A stretch of 64,000 bases of DNA from Histoplasma ohiense (lineage: Eukaryota > Ascomycota > Eurotiomycetes > Onygenales > Ajellomycetaceae). Where the stretch lies: assembly GCA_017607445.1 (NCBI GenBank), contig JAEVHH010000004.1:5580001-5644000 (forward strand), in the 5' to 3' direction. Below are positions 24,101 through 37,817 of this stretch, one piece after another. Made by a program: the position numbers and the translations under genes. Below the pieces are notes generated by a model. That model was not told the DNA's origin, searched no databases, and saw only the letters and a program-made list of their open reading frames with translations. Numbering within the stretch: the stretch's first letter is position 1; each line of letters begins with the position of its first letter.

Positions 24101-25258
24101 TAAACTGTAATGTATATGTACAGTACAAATGTCGACGGGCGAAAGGATAAGGGATTAGATATTCCTTCCATTATCTGTGAGCATCTGCAGATACTGACTA
24201 CCTACATCCATGCATGCATGTATTCTTTTCAATACTGCAAAATTATGTGCTTATTAGCCGGTGGAGAAGAGTTATGACCTACGGTGGCTTTGCCTCTCGA
24301 TGGCAACATACGGATCGACCTTCTCTGTCCACGGCCCCGAGTTCACGATAGTTTCTATTCCATGCGCTTTCCTGTCTTGGGAAAGTGGCGCGTGATAAGG
24401 GCGCGTGGTAAGTCATTGAGGATGCGCTCTGACGGTAAACAAGTGGCGTACCAAGGAACGTAAGGAGGTCGGGTAAACATGGGCCATAGTGTTTGTGGGG
24501 AATATATATGGGAAAAGGCGAGAGTCCTTGCCAGATTTTGACATTAAGAGATTATGGATGGGCTACCATATTCTTTTGCATCTATCCGTGCTATCCATAT
24601 CCCTCTCATCCGATTGGACTCTCCATTAGCACCACCGGAAAAGGCTTGTGAATTAAATTGAAGTCAAAAAGGAATAGTCCCGGGTGTACTCCGTACTGTA
24701 CATTAAAACATACCCTAGGAGTAGGATCGATTGTAGCGTAAATGGAGTGATAGAAAATGGAATGGAAGCAGGATGAAGTGGGCAAATATCTCATCCCTTA
24801 CCTTGAAGTTACCCGGATCTAATATCAGTGGAGCGATTTATTTGGTTTTATAAAAATATATGCAGCAATCGGAAATCATGGCATCGCCGCATAACATTAT
24901 GGAGAACTGTCTATCTTATTAATTAATTAAATGCTGAACCGAGTTGATAAAATGCTCAAAAGTAGCTCTAACCGAGGCAACCCACAGCGGGAGCCGCTGT
25001 GCTTGTAAAATAAGAATAGGAAACATGCAATGGCCTGAGAAGCTGGAACCTCCGCAACTAGCAATGTCGAGTGCGCCCGCAAACCCGCAGCTGATATAAG
25101 GGCCCCACGACACAGTGGTTTCACTAATGTATCAGTATATCCTGCAAGAAAAATTTGCTTCAACCCTCTGCCATTCGCACTCTGCCCTAAAATTGGTGCA
25201 CTCACTGGTACGGCAAGCCTGAGAGGGCCCGTTAGGCGTTACAATGACCATTTGTGTG
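21140..25258. other. 4.1-kb stretch without a recognisable gene
   Basis: Many short ORFs on both strands, none with family similarity or convincing splice structure. A weak candidate lies at 21399-21885 (-). Base composition is mixed and CpG is present, so this is not part of the mutated repeat compartment. It includes the ALG5 promoter and the 3' side of the Est1-type gene. Confidence 0.45.
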
Positions 25259-27816
25259 TCAACTGCCTTTCCTTTTTCTAGCCGGCTGTGATATTCCAGA
25301 TCTGGAAGGAATGGCCCTTTGTGTGGGCTTAAACACGCCAGGATGTTTCGCAGTCGCCTCGAGGTGCTCAGCGAGGGATGTGAGTCTAAAGTCCCTGTCT
25401 CCGGTTTTTTCGTCGGTGAACAGCTGAATCCAACGTCCACACTAAAGAGATCCGATTAGTTAATAAATAAGAAACAATGTAAAATGAAGGTGAAAGTGAA
25501 AACTGGCCAGACTAAGGAAGTTAAAACGCCTAAGACTGAATAAGGAGTAAAGTCTTACCGATGCTAGACGATATCCATACCATAAACAACGCTCGTTGCG
25601 GGTATACTTGGAGGATACCGTGTCGAATCCGCGATCATCTTTAGGCAGAGGGTCCAGAAAGAAATTGTCCGGATATATACCTTGCGACCAGATTTGTCCG
25701 CGAATGGAGAAATCATCGGGTATTTGACAATACTGCGTTTGATCATATATGGGGAAGTTAGTACTTTCAAGCCGGAGTATGCTGGCGTAGTCCTGGTCTA
25801 ACGAATTTAAAAATTTAGTAATTTTTCTCCAGGGAATTTCTCTCTCAACGCATATCATGGCATCCGGAACCAATGCCAAACTCCAAATGAAGGCAAGGAA
25901 GATGTGAACAAAGGGCATAATTTCATCGTTATGGGTATGTGAAAGAACAGTAGAAAGTGTGAAGAAGGTTAAATAAATGCTGTAAGAAAGTTTTTCCAAA
26001 GGAGTAGAGAAAGTTGCCGCAGGAGCTGGGATCTCATCTTCCGGAGTGTTTCGAGGGGGATCGGTAGAATGTTTGGCCCAGTATTGCATCGCGCGTTGTA
26101 GTTTGGCCTCCGGGCTCAGCTTGTGAGAGTCTATGAACATGTTCCTAAGGATTCCCTCCTCTTCACCGTATTGTAACATTGCTGCTATGTTGGGGACTCC
26201 CAGGTACATTCCATCTCCATTCAATTTGAAGTTATCTTGAGTAATCCTAAGGCGTAAGAGAGCACAAAACTCCTGGGAGTACGCAATGAATTTGGTAATT
26301 GAGTCACCGCGAAGAAGCAGAGCATGCGCACTCACAAACCAGGACGGGATTCCTGGGTCGATGGGTCCACGACTGTTGATTGATTGTAAGGCCATGACAA
26401 AGGTGCTTTCAACGCCGCTCTTTGATTTTTCGCATCGTTCGGTAGATATAAGAGACCTAGAGTATAAAAAGAACTTTCGACCCAAATTGTTCGCCACAAG
26501 ATTACCAAGTCGATGGTAAAGGCTTCCTTTTCCATAGTTCTCGTCGGCAGCCGCGTAATACCAATTCGTCGATTGCTTAGCCCGCGTTATTCTCTCTTCA
26601 GAAAACGTACTCTCGAGGGACATTCTATAAGCGGCCAGGTCACCAAGACATTCTAACCACATATTTTTAAATCTGGGGGCACTTTCTACCAGCACCTGAA
26701 TCAGGTCGTACACATGTTGGAGGAACTGAATCATGTAATTCCGACTCTCTGGGAGTCGAGATTTCATAACTTCCAGAAATGCATAGATGCCATGGTGCAA
26801 CATTCGAGGAGGCATTTTGTGTGCAACAGGAAGTTTGAAGAGATCTCCCCAGGTTGTTGGATATTGTGTGCACACATATAGGTCATGATGGTGATGAATC
26901 AGGCGCTGATGGCACATGATCAGATTGCTCCACTGCTGTGCAGTCAACTTTTCGAGAGCTTGGATTTTTGCAGCTTCTACGGCGCAAGTCAGTTCTATAC
27001 CCGAAATAGCCTCATGTAGTTTGGCGGATTCGGACAACAATTTGTTGGGCTGCGGCGTCTCATTAATTCGACGTTCGCGAATCATGGTTGTAAATTGTGG
27101 TGGCTCGGGGTCGGCATTGATCCCACGGGAGGCAGACTTGACAAGCAAACTTTCCTTCATCTCATTTGAGATACTTCCACCTGGCTGCCATCCAGCGGGA
27201 AATAGTTTTTGTGTTACTTTTTTATCCTCCTGTGGGGTTTTCTGGTCTATACTTTCCTTATCTACAATTTTGTAATAATCACTAGGAAATGTCACTGGAG
27301 CGTCCGGATCGAAAATAGTAAAATCCAGAACACATTGATCATTGTTTCGAGTTTGAGGTCGACAACCGGCGGCGTCGGGATGGTTTGGATCAGCCGTGTT
27401 CCCACGTGAATAGCTCGCCGGAATTACAGCTCCTCCGGATCGTTGGGGCACATCGCATTCTGCAGCGGCGGCAGACCGTTTCCTGGACTTTGTCTCAGTG
27501 GCAGCGGTGTCTGGTGGGTTGGATCGGCCTGGGGCTCCGTGGATGTCGTCGAGGTTTCGGCGCTCCGCTGGCGGTTGGGTGGGGTGGAATCTGCTATATA
27601 TTTTGACACCGGCGCGCCCAAGTCAGACCCTAACAATGACCAGAAAGAAACCGTGCTTGGTTGGATCGCTTTCCGGCATCCACTTACCTTCCCATTGGCC
27701 CTTCCCCGACTCGTGCGGGCGGCTGTGGCTTGGGTGCTCGTGTCCTCAACCTCGTCATTCTTGTGTTTCCCTGATTCAAAGATTGATTGTCCATCGCAGG
27801 CGCTTACTGAATGCAA
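25259..27816 (-). CDS. Est1-type DNA/RNA-binding domain protein (SMG/EBS1 family)
   Basis: Three exons fit: 27816-27688, 27493-25559 and 25441-25259, about 748 aa. The large exon holds the Est1/SMG5-7 helical domain: WGDLFKLPVAHKMPPRMLHH, YAFLEVMKSRLPESR, a helix pair to WLECLGDLAAYRMSLE, then WYYAAADENYGKGSLYHRLG and GRKFFLYSRSL, roughly residues 255-385. Family members act in telomere maintenance or nonsense-mediated decay; fungi also have uncharacterised paralogues, and I cannot tell which this is. The last intron (donor GTAAGA at 25558) joins CLWYGYRLAS to CGRWIQLFTDEKTGD, then a basic tail ending ARKRKGS. The first exon is inferred: GTAAGT at 27687 and a phase-0 acceptor near 27494 join two basic segments (RTSRGRANGK + TKSRKRSAA); without it no ATG precedes the domain. 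Confidence 0.8.
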
Positions 27817-30800
27817 TTTGATTCAGACTCGGGGGAGTATTGCTGGAGCTGAATTCAGTCGAGGCAGAAATGTGGTAAGGCATCAGCACGATGGTGTGGG
27901 ATTTAGGGATACATCTTCAAGGAGAGGTCTGAGAAGCTGTTCGGGCTATTTAAAAGCACCTCCAAAAGATTTTTATCACGGAATTTTCCAATTGCCCAAA
28001 GTGCCCTCAACCGGGTGTTACTCTTCTTTATCTACACCTGTCTGATATGGAAGTTTGATATCGTGTTTGTGGGGAACACGATCTCTGGGATGGATGTATC
28101 CGCACCCGTAACAAGCACTCCACTAACCCGGGCTAGTGTCCCCCACACCCTGCACCAAAAAGTTGCCTGAATGAAGGGCGAACCACTTGCGAACGCCGGA
28201 GCCAAAGACTTTGCCATCGCCGTCGCGGAACTTTTTCATGTCCAAGTTGGTCAACCGAAATCTCTTCGCGACGAGGAGAATCCCGACTTTTTCCTCGCGT
28301 ATAACCAATAATTTGTTATAGGAGACGTCCAGGTTCGGCACATTACCGCATCGCAGCTCCATCAGAATCATATGGACTTACCCAGAAGTCTCTATCTGCA
28401 AAAAACAACGCACACCTTGGTACAAAGAACCAACCTGGAAATTTTCAGTATTGAAGTGCAATCTCTCGACCTTCAGTCGCGGGTCTTGCCGGTATTTAAT
28501 GCTACCCCCGGCCTTTCGAAATGGCGAGTTCCCTCATCGTTGGAATGGACCCATTTTCCTGGTGTCTTGCTGGTCTACCGACCTTGTTACTAGTCAGTTG
28601 CCTGGTGTGAAACACTGATTCACTGGGTTAATGCAGCCTCGAGTTCGAGTTCCTTCCCTCCCTTTCCCCTCCATCCTCTGTTCTTGGCTCTTACCATTTC
28701 TCAGCAGTTACTCTCGCTATGTGATCTGAGTCTCTGCACATCTTCAATTTCCCTCAGCGTGAGAGAAGCTGTAGAATTGGACTTTACCACGAGACTAAAG
28801 AGGAGAATTCCCCTGTTGGCAGGGGTTTATTCTCATAATTTCATGCCTTGGAATCTAACAGAAGGCACCAACGTTGAAATCAGCTCAGGTTTCCTCGCCC
28901 ACTCGCTTTTGGACATGAACCAGGCTCCTCTTTGCACATCTTATGCATGCCGTTGCAAAAGCCGCTGTCTATCGTGCTGGATAAACTAAAGGACCCTTTG
29001 TTGAGGACCCATTTTAACCCAAATTCCTCCTTTTGGGCTCTAAATCAATAACAGCCTTACCGAGTTGAGTTGACAATGATCAACTCAAAAGTGCATGCCT
29101 GCCAGGAACGAAATCCTCAATGTGCAGTACATGGGATCGACAATCCCGGAATAATGTGATAACGCAAGGAAAAGGATATTGGGAATTCCATGACAATTCA
29201 TTCTGGGCGTTTAGTTTTCTTGTAACCAGGGCGCCATGCGCCCTGTTCACAATTAGTTTCGTGTGTAGCCTCGGGGAGGTAGTTAGTCTTGATCGTCGTC
29301 GCCTGTAGGCGTTGCTTGCCGTGCAGTGTCCCCTTCATTCTACTGCAAACTACCCCATAATGTCATAACTTCCAGAACAAAACGCAGAGGCCTCCATACG
29401 CGCTAACCTCAGTCGCTGCATAAACATGTATGAAAGAGCAGGGATATTTGCCGAATGACAACACGTCCACCAGACCCGCTCCTCTGCATTACCCCGCGTT
29501 TCCGAATATGGCTGGTGTGGTGTGGTTTGTAGTTTGTGTTCTGCCTTGTCCATTTCCTGGAGCCTCAGGATCAATATAAACCAACAACGCATGGATCCAT
29601 CAAGTCGGAAATACGCCGGAGCTGAAACAAAAAGATCAGTGAGGGGACGATGCCGAATAGAAAAGCAGATTTATTCAATAAAGTTAGTCATCTTGAAATT
29701 GCGCAATCTTTTTCCATTCCCATCCCTGTTTTCAAATGAGCATATTCCTTTTGCAATGGGTGATTCGCTACCCCAATGTTTCAGCAACACCACCTTTCAA
29801 GAACAATGATGTAAGTGTTCGAGCCGCATGCCAGACAATGTTGCCTCTGCTTGTTTGTCATACAGGCAAATAGCGGCCAAGGATCTCAGCCTTCGCCTCC
29901 TCCGCTCACTTGAGGGTGATCTGATACTCTAGCGAAGGAACCAAGGCTTGAAGTGCATATGAATAGAGCTGAGGTGAGGGAGGTCAATTGCCCTCCCAAA
30001 CAGAGACGGCTGGAGAGTTGCTATCTTGGGCTCTAAATCAGCTTCCTGTTTTCATTGGATGACCAAGAGGAATAGGAATAAGTAATTGGTTTGCAGGATG
30101 TATCATTTTTGCCCTTGGTGAAATAATCCAAAAATTCGACGATGCGCTCCACCGTTTCTTGATGCAGATATATCATTCTTAAAAATGACTGGGACGCCCT
30201 GAAAGCAAGCATCGACAAGCCTATAGGACCCACAAACCTATTTCATTCCCACCCCTTTCGCGCCATTACCTCAGGAAAGAAGAACAGCATGTTGTCTTCC
30301 TTGCCGTGAAAACCTCCGAAGCCTACTCAAGTGACTGGAAGGAGAGATAACTCTCGTTGGACCAACCACCAGCAAAGTAAGGCGAGAGTGAGAGAGCGTC
30401 GAAAGAAAACGGGGCCATCAAAGTCAGTGATAAACTTCGAACAATTACGGCCATGAAAAGGACATGAAAAAGGGAGTAGCATTGACAACGCCCTGTCCGT
30501 TGGGCCTCTATACAGCAGCCTTCGCTTTCGGAATTTCCTCCAATGGATGATTATTGTGTGCCTCCCTGCCTCAGGTCGGGGGGTTTTCACGTCTTAAAAA
30601 AGAGGGTCCGCAACCGTACTTAGTCAGATGACATCTCTGATGCAAACAAGAGTCGACTTAACTTGTCAAGCAAGACTGAAGCATGATGACTCTGCAAGTT
30701 GAGAATGTATAACGCACCTGTTGGATGGGAATCTTCATCTTATTGAGTTAAGCAATCGTCCCGCCTCACATCCTTGTGGCAGTGCTTGACCCTCAGGGGA

Positions 30801-33800
30801 TTGATAATACCGACACCAGCGAACTCTGTCTTGCCGCCGCCATGCCTGGGTTGTTGTCAGCATAAAATGGTATCAACTCTGCTCAACAATCAGTCTGCCA
30901 AGATTATCGAGAAATTCTGAGGTTTGTGCCCAATTTCCATCTATCTATTTTGGAAATGTGGGCGTACCAGGGAAGCATTTGACGGGCTAGGAACGTTGCA
31001 TCACCTTCACCATTTTCCGATATGGGGCGGTATTTGACAAACGCATTACATAAAGTGACAAATCAGGATTCAGAAGATATGACGCTTCCCCGACCACTTT
31101 GAATGCGTGCAACGTGAATTCTACCTTACTCAGCATCAGCCCTCCTGATAACTAGTGGTTTCCGCTGATGTCAGCCTGGCAGTATCCCAGGCTCTAACCA
31201 TTTCCTTTCAGTCTATTACCATAGCCATGTGACCGGCCTCTCCACTGCATACCATCTGCTCCGGATACCAAAGGGGCTGCCTCTAAGCTCCAAGAAAGTT
31301 CAAAGGCCCGCCAAAATTTCAATAGATCTTGGCCCTGATGAGCATGGCGGACAATCCCACGCGACAAGGTCTTGACTTGGAAAAGTTGGATCCGTGAATC
31401 CAACAATAACTTCTGGCGGAACCTCGATATGTTCAAGTGGCTAATCATTTTCGAGCAGGCGAATTGGCGGTGTAGGAGATAAATTTATCCACTTGCTTCG
31501 TACAGTCGAACTTTCTCACATTCCTTTTGTGAGCGTCATTCCACCCCACCGAAGTATTCGGTACTGCGAGCGCTGACTTCTTCCACGTAGTAATGAATAC
31601 CGACGACTCAAGCTCCTCCCGAAGTCACTTTTGCATCCGGCACCAGAGTTCATGACTGGCTAGTGGGCCACTGGCGTAGTTGGTTATGAAAGCCGTTTGC
31701 AAGTAGCTGACGGAGAATTGAAAATAAAAGATAGTTTCGTAGATGCATATTTGGCGCTTACGATGGACAGGACATCGATGCGGCAGTTCAGATTAGGTGA
31801 TAGACTCGACCCTCTTGCTCATGTCGATCGAAAAAGAAATGGTAAAAATGAAAAAAAAAAAAAAAAAAAGGCAAACTTCCCTGGTGAGCACTAGCGTGGG
31901 TGGCCATATTGAAGAGACATCATCTTTCAGCGCACTTGAATTTGGGAGTGGTGAATCTCACTTATCTCCAGGATTCCGAACACCAATGAATGAACGAATG
32001 GATGTATTCTACTACATACTAAATAGTCCTGACCCATTCTATACAGCGTAAGGTGTACCGCGCTTTAGGGATGATTAGTAGGATATTCTGTAGGTAAGCT
32101 TGTTCTAAATGACCTTGGCGGCCCCAAGGCCACTCAAGGTGTGCGACACGGAGAGTGTATAATTGCACCAAGTTTTCTGAAAGCAACACTGACAGAGAAA
32201 TGAACGAGGAACGGATTGTTTGATACATCGAAGTATAGGTCCATTTTATATGACTTGAAACGAGCGACCATACTTCAACATGAGGAAGAATTAAACTCGA
32301 TTAGCTTCAAAGTTGCAGTAATTTTGAGCTCTGGTACTGGACCCACTTAGCGCATCGCTAGCCGCTAGCTTAATTGCACCTCTTCTGTGGGGGCGAATCG
32401 GTTCCCTCCCTGCAAAAGCTAAAAGCAACTGCGTCGTTTGCGTTGGACTACTAGTATTCATTGCGAAGTGCCTAGGTCCAGAGGCGAGGAGGGCCGAAGA
32501 TCAAGAGAATTAGTGGTGCGGGGGATAACATCTGCGGTATACATTTCATGCTTAATGTTCTCTTCGTGGGGAGAGGTAATAGACCGTACCTCCAGCCAAC
32601 AGCAAGCCAGCAAAAATGTATCAAGTTGTCGTTCAAAATATCCTCTAGTTGGATGCGATGAGGTGACTTTACGACGCTCTGGATTGTGTTATTGTGCGGG
32701 AGAAGGGGTATTTCTGATACGTACAATTCACCAAGGTCAGTATGTGATGTACCTACTCTTCGTACCCTTCGACATAACCCTTACACCGCCATTCCGTGAA
32801 TACAATCTGAATACCCGTCTTTGTTGCTCGAAGAGCTAATCGCGGGAGTGCAGCGCAAAGTCTTCACAGCACGGCCCTAAAAAAAGCTCTAATATCAAGC
32901 GAGTGCAAATTACTATCAATCGGTTAAGTTTTCAATTTGCGGGGCCCCCATCATTACTAAACATTGAGATGTCTTTACGCGCAGGTCAGAAGGGCATACA
33001 AATTCTCGACTCCTTGATAATCGTCCATACCAATGGCACATGTGCAATTACCAGATCGCGGCTTGAGAAGGTACAGGAAATTCACGTTTCTGTGTTAAGT
33101 TTGTAGCACACCACTGCACTTGACTGACTCTAAATACAGTGCTTCTTTTAGATGCCCTGGCAGCTTTTCTAGTGAGACCATGTAGTGTCTTATTATTTGT
33201 GGCACACTCAATGAAGGATAACTGCTAGATGCCGTGGGAGGAAACGTGGGGAAAAACTCTGTACATCCTTGATATTGATCACTGGGAATCGCCAACAACA
33301 ATGAAGTGTTGTGGCGGAATGCAGTAAAATATGTTGCCATCAATAGGGCCTTTATTCGATGAAAAAATTTGATGCGTGTATGGCAGATGACCTCCAGGAT
33401 TTCCAGTTACATGCCGAGTACCCGTTCTGGCCCCCAATTTTCGCTGTGAATGGGCTTTGTGGGTTGAAAATTTAGTACGCTATTCGCGGCATAATTTCAA
33501 TGTATGGGTGGTGATTGCGAGGAATCGAAATCCCAAACTGGCAGGTAACTACAACGGCTGCCCCTCGGTATCTTTTTTGGATACGGGAGGATGATGCAAT
33601 AGTATGTTCATTAATATGGTTTTTTACAAGGTTGGTAATGCAAACCCTGAAACGCAGGAACGCTAAGGATGAAGTGAATACGGGAAATGACATTAGTTGC
33701 CGCCATATTTGTCCGATTATCACCAACCGAGCCAGACTTTAAATAACTTCTCCCGACTCACTTATCCTCAGCGGATCATTTTCTCCCACATGATGACTAT

Positions 33801-36800
33801 TGGCCTCGACTACGTAAATTTTACGGTTGAACGGATGGCCATTCCAAGGGATATTTCCTGGATAATGTGAGGCCTTTGTTCCAACTGCATGCTAACGGAA
33901 AGCAACTTGCAATTAAAACAAGCGAGGTATGGCAAATCCCGATACCCGGCTGCCTACGTGGTGACTTGCCAAGCCTCCTCGTGATGGAGTGACTAACTTG
34001 TGATTTCTTTGTGCGTAAGGCCCAGGGAATGCTGCAGCCAATATCATGAGAGAAAGCAAAGAGAAACCAAACCGAAGGCGGAAGAGAAGCACAACTTCTC
34101 GTCCTGGAATATATTTCTTTGTTGGAAAGAGCACATTTATGCATCCTTTCCTCCATTTCCCAATCTTTCTGGATTTTCATCACCAATGGCAATTGCCTAT
34201 GTTGCGGCAGAATGCCCTATGAACTCGGATCAAATTGGTATGCCATGAGAGCCTTTGGGATCTCCTTGTTTCATAAAACAGCTCCTCGTACTTTGTGTAT
34301 AAAAGTATACATAACTTTTTTCGGATGTCTTGTTATGTGATTCGAGGTGCATGTCGAACACCCAGGACCAGAGACAACACAGGTTATCATGATCCCTTGC
34401 CTTCATTAGCCGCCCCCTGCCTGCCCTTATACTCTAATTATGATCAAAGGAGCTTTGTGGGAGAAATTGTCCCTATCACAAAAAAGGCCTCTCCTGAAAG
34501 GGATTCGTACAGACTTTCCGCATGTCAGACGCCTTTTTATGTCTATTTGGGGATGCACCAACATCCCCAACCCCCAATTATGTATATCCAAATTACAGCT
34601 ATTTAAATCGGGGCATCATATTGGACTCTTTCGCTGGCCGGCTCTTCTGAACCGGTGCTCCTGCCTCTTTCTGACCAATTCTCACCACGACAACTCCAAC
34701 CACAGGGCATGAACCGTCGCATCCCGGGATTTGCCTGTGATCCGGAAGCATCCTTGCAATTTGCAATCACCCGGATGAACCCCCTTAATGGTCCCTGATT
34801 TTCCTATCATCCAATAGTTCGTGGACAAATTTCCTCCTGAAATTGGAACCTCGCAATACAGCACGGTCTTATCGCCAATAATTTGAACTTCGGCTCATTT
34901 CTCTCGAGGTACATGTACATGTACATGTACTGTACATTCTAGAATTGTTCTCAACACTTCGAGTATCGCATATTTTACCGCCAAACGTGGTGTAAAGAGC
35001 CCTTTTTGATGCCTGAAAATTTCCGTCTAGATTCTTCAATTCGAACTCAACCTCATAGATATGTCAGTTTCAATCTATCAAAACATCACCCCTTGTTTGT
35101 CTCATACTCTCACCGTATATGGGATGGGAAATCCCGTCAAATCCAAGGACAAGACAACTACTCCAAATTCCTAGGCTTGCAAATCAAGGAATTTTTATGG
35201 GAATTTTTCTATTTATCCCCAGGATCTATCTACTAAATGAACAAATGTGCGCCTGAACAATACATTTTGACAAACACTCCAGCTATTTGTACGCATACCG
35301 TTTCTCTATTGTATAGCATATCCCCATCCTAGCAGGCCATTACACAAGTTGTATCGTAATTGGCCCAGTGCTTTACGCCTCCTTGTGCTGCAAATGGACA
35401 GTACATTGTGGCGGGCACATTAGTCCATGCCGCCAATGATTCCTTGCCTGACGGTCCGTGTATTTTCCATGGGGTTCTGTGCCTATCTCCTTATTGGCTT
35501 GAAAGTCCAATGCAATACAAAAGTAATTTACTTAGGCTTAGGGGCTGTGAAAACATAACTTCCTCTCCCTACCAAAGTGACCACAAATATGCACGTGCAT
35601 ACATACACACCACAGATATACTGTGTCCTTTGTCAAATATCGGATTTTCTTCCCATTCTTGAGCCTAAAATTTCATCCCGCAACGAATGTATGGTGCATA
35701 TAACACCCCACAACCATCTCCTCAGCCTGCTCTCACGCAGCCCACCATCCTCCCCCTCCGCTTACGATTCTAGCCTAACATTTAGATAGAGGCTGCTTTG
35801 GCTGGGAAGATGTAGTATACGAAGGGTTAGTTATCCGATTTGTCGTCGCGTATTGATGTCATCACTGAAAACAGCATCCCTCAGCTAAAGTTCTCACTGA
35901 TTTTCCAACATCGCCTTATCGACTAGTCCGACGTACGTGGAATTTAAATGGCAAAGCTCCTGTTCCAAGATTGTGGCTATAGGGACATCCCACTGATTCG
36001 TCAGACGATATAATCAGCACGCCTTCAAGTAGTTTACATCCGAACACCGGGGCTGTGAAGCTTCAGGTTTGAAATTTGAAATTAACGTAGCAAAACGCTG
36101 AGCAATTTTTTTTTTCAAAAAAAGAAAAAAGAAAAAAAAAACACAAATTGAGGAATCTTTCCGTATGTATGAAACTGGAGACAAGGCTGCGCTAGAGGAC
36201 GACCCTGACATCCACAATTGCGGATCTTTTGGGATGGTGAGCTCGCTGACTTTTAGTCATGCAGTCGAAAACTCCACTGGAGCGGTTACAAGGTTCCTAT
36301 TGTGATGGCCTGGATAGCTATTAGGTATGACCCCATGCCTACATCATCATTTAAACTGCTTTTCAAATTGTTCCGCCCTTTATACCTTTATACCTGCCTT
36401 CCCCTTCCCCCCACGCCCCCCTTCTCTTCCCCTCCCCCCCTCCTCTTCCCAATAATCTACATCCCAGATAGCACCGTTGCCTCGAGGAAGTTTAAGGACG
36501 TGGGTGTATGGTGGTTATTAATAGTCGGTTACCTAAAAAAACAGCAGCAGAAGCAGGGGAAGACGAACCACCTAGCGCTCCAACACGACAAGTTACCTCG
36601 ATTAGGAGAGTTTTGATCGAAGGCTATATTCAAAAGGTAAGAAGACCATATCCGACATAGCTTGAGCGGAACTCTGTATGTACAGTACATGTACGAAGAA
36701 TGATGCATTACTACCATGATCAACCGCTGCCGGTTCTTATCAATAAAATCTTTTTTTGCCGTCAGAGAGGGTCTAATGCCGATCTCGTATGGGGAGTTGT

Positions 36801-37817
36801 GGACGCTATAGACAGATTGTGTATTAATCTACTATATTTGGCTGGTGGCGAAAATATTGCTCCGGACAGGATACGGACGCGCGGAGAGATTGGTGAAGTA
36901 AACATCGTCATCGGGAACATAAGACACTCCTAAACCTGGGCGATAAAAAGGGTTGCCAAATGGATAGGAACAACATACCCCAAGGCGAGCATATATATTT
37001 TCGTAAATTTATTGATCACCCAGTCGGCTGCACCCCACGTGGGCCTTATATTAAAAATAAAATATAAATAAATAAATAAAGGAAAGAAATAGAAGGAAAG
37101 AAGGAAACCATATTACCCACCCGTAATTGTTGTATTTATTTATTTGAATGAAAGATCCATGAGCCAAGAGAGAAGATAGAAAATCGACATGCTAGGATGA
37201 GATAATGAAATTTGACATTAATTATTGACAACAAGTGGGGTATACAATATGGCAGACAAGTGACGCGGGATCGCAAGACATGTGCGGGAGAATGGACGGG
37301 TTCGGTCGGCTGGTGAGCTAATTTTGATCCAGAAAGATGATGCTGCAAGGGAAAAAAACCGAGCCAAAAAGCTGGATGTTGTTTATTGACATGGATGTGC
37401 AACCATACTAGTATTTGCAAGGAGGAATATATGATTATAAAGGAACATTATCGGGCTAACAAGACTTATTATTGCCGGGTGTAATAAATAACATGATGAG
37501 AAAGACAGGATGAAAATTTATAAAGAAGTTCTCGAAACATGGTACCACCAACAAACGCCACGCTATGCTTAAGAGGAATGGAACGCAAGGTAGGATATTA
37601 TATGAAAACCGAAGAAGCCGCCCGAAGAACTGGAAAACAAAAAAAGTGGCGAGGCGGGGATGAAGAGAAATCGAATGGGACATGTTTAAGTAAGAACTGA
37701 GTTTGATTTCTGCCCAGGGTACACGTTGGTATTGATATTTAAGAAAGATAGATCCGAATCTTTTAATTCAGTTAGCATTTCCCAGTGAGAGTCAAATCGA
37801 TCAGTTCACTCAGTTCG
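27817..37817. other. 10-kb gene-poor region of ordinary composition
   Basis: No ORF longer than about 135 codons, no recognisable domain and no tRNA or rRNA on either strand. CpG is present throughout, so this is unlike the transposon block at 42-64 kb. Notable simple sequence: A run at about 31850-31869, overlapping ACATGT/GTAC palindromes at 34909-34937 and 36676-36694, a C/T-rich tract at about 36400-36450, and mixed A/T runs at 36105-36141. It may hold non-coding RNA or regulatory DNA; nothing seen decides this. Confidence 0.5.

Noticed and set aside
28123..28371. 82-codon minus-strand ORF in the gene-poor region
   Set aside because: Looks somewhat protein-like, but no neighbouring exon continues it and no family is recognised.
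36300..36470. C/T-rich tract with an ORF as a gene or a transposon end
   Set aside because: Simple-sequence pyrimidine tract; no terminal repeats or duplication found.
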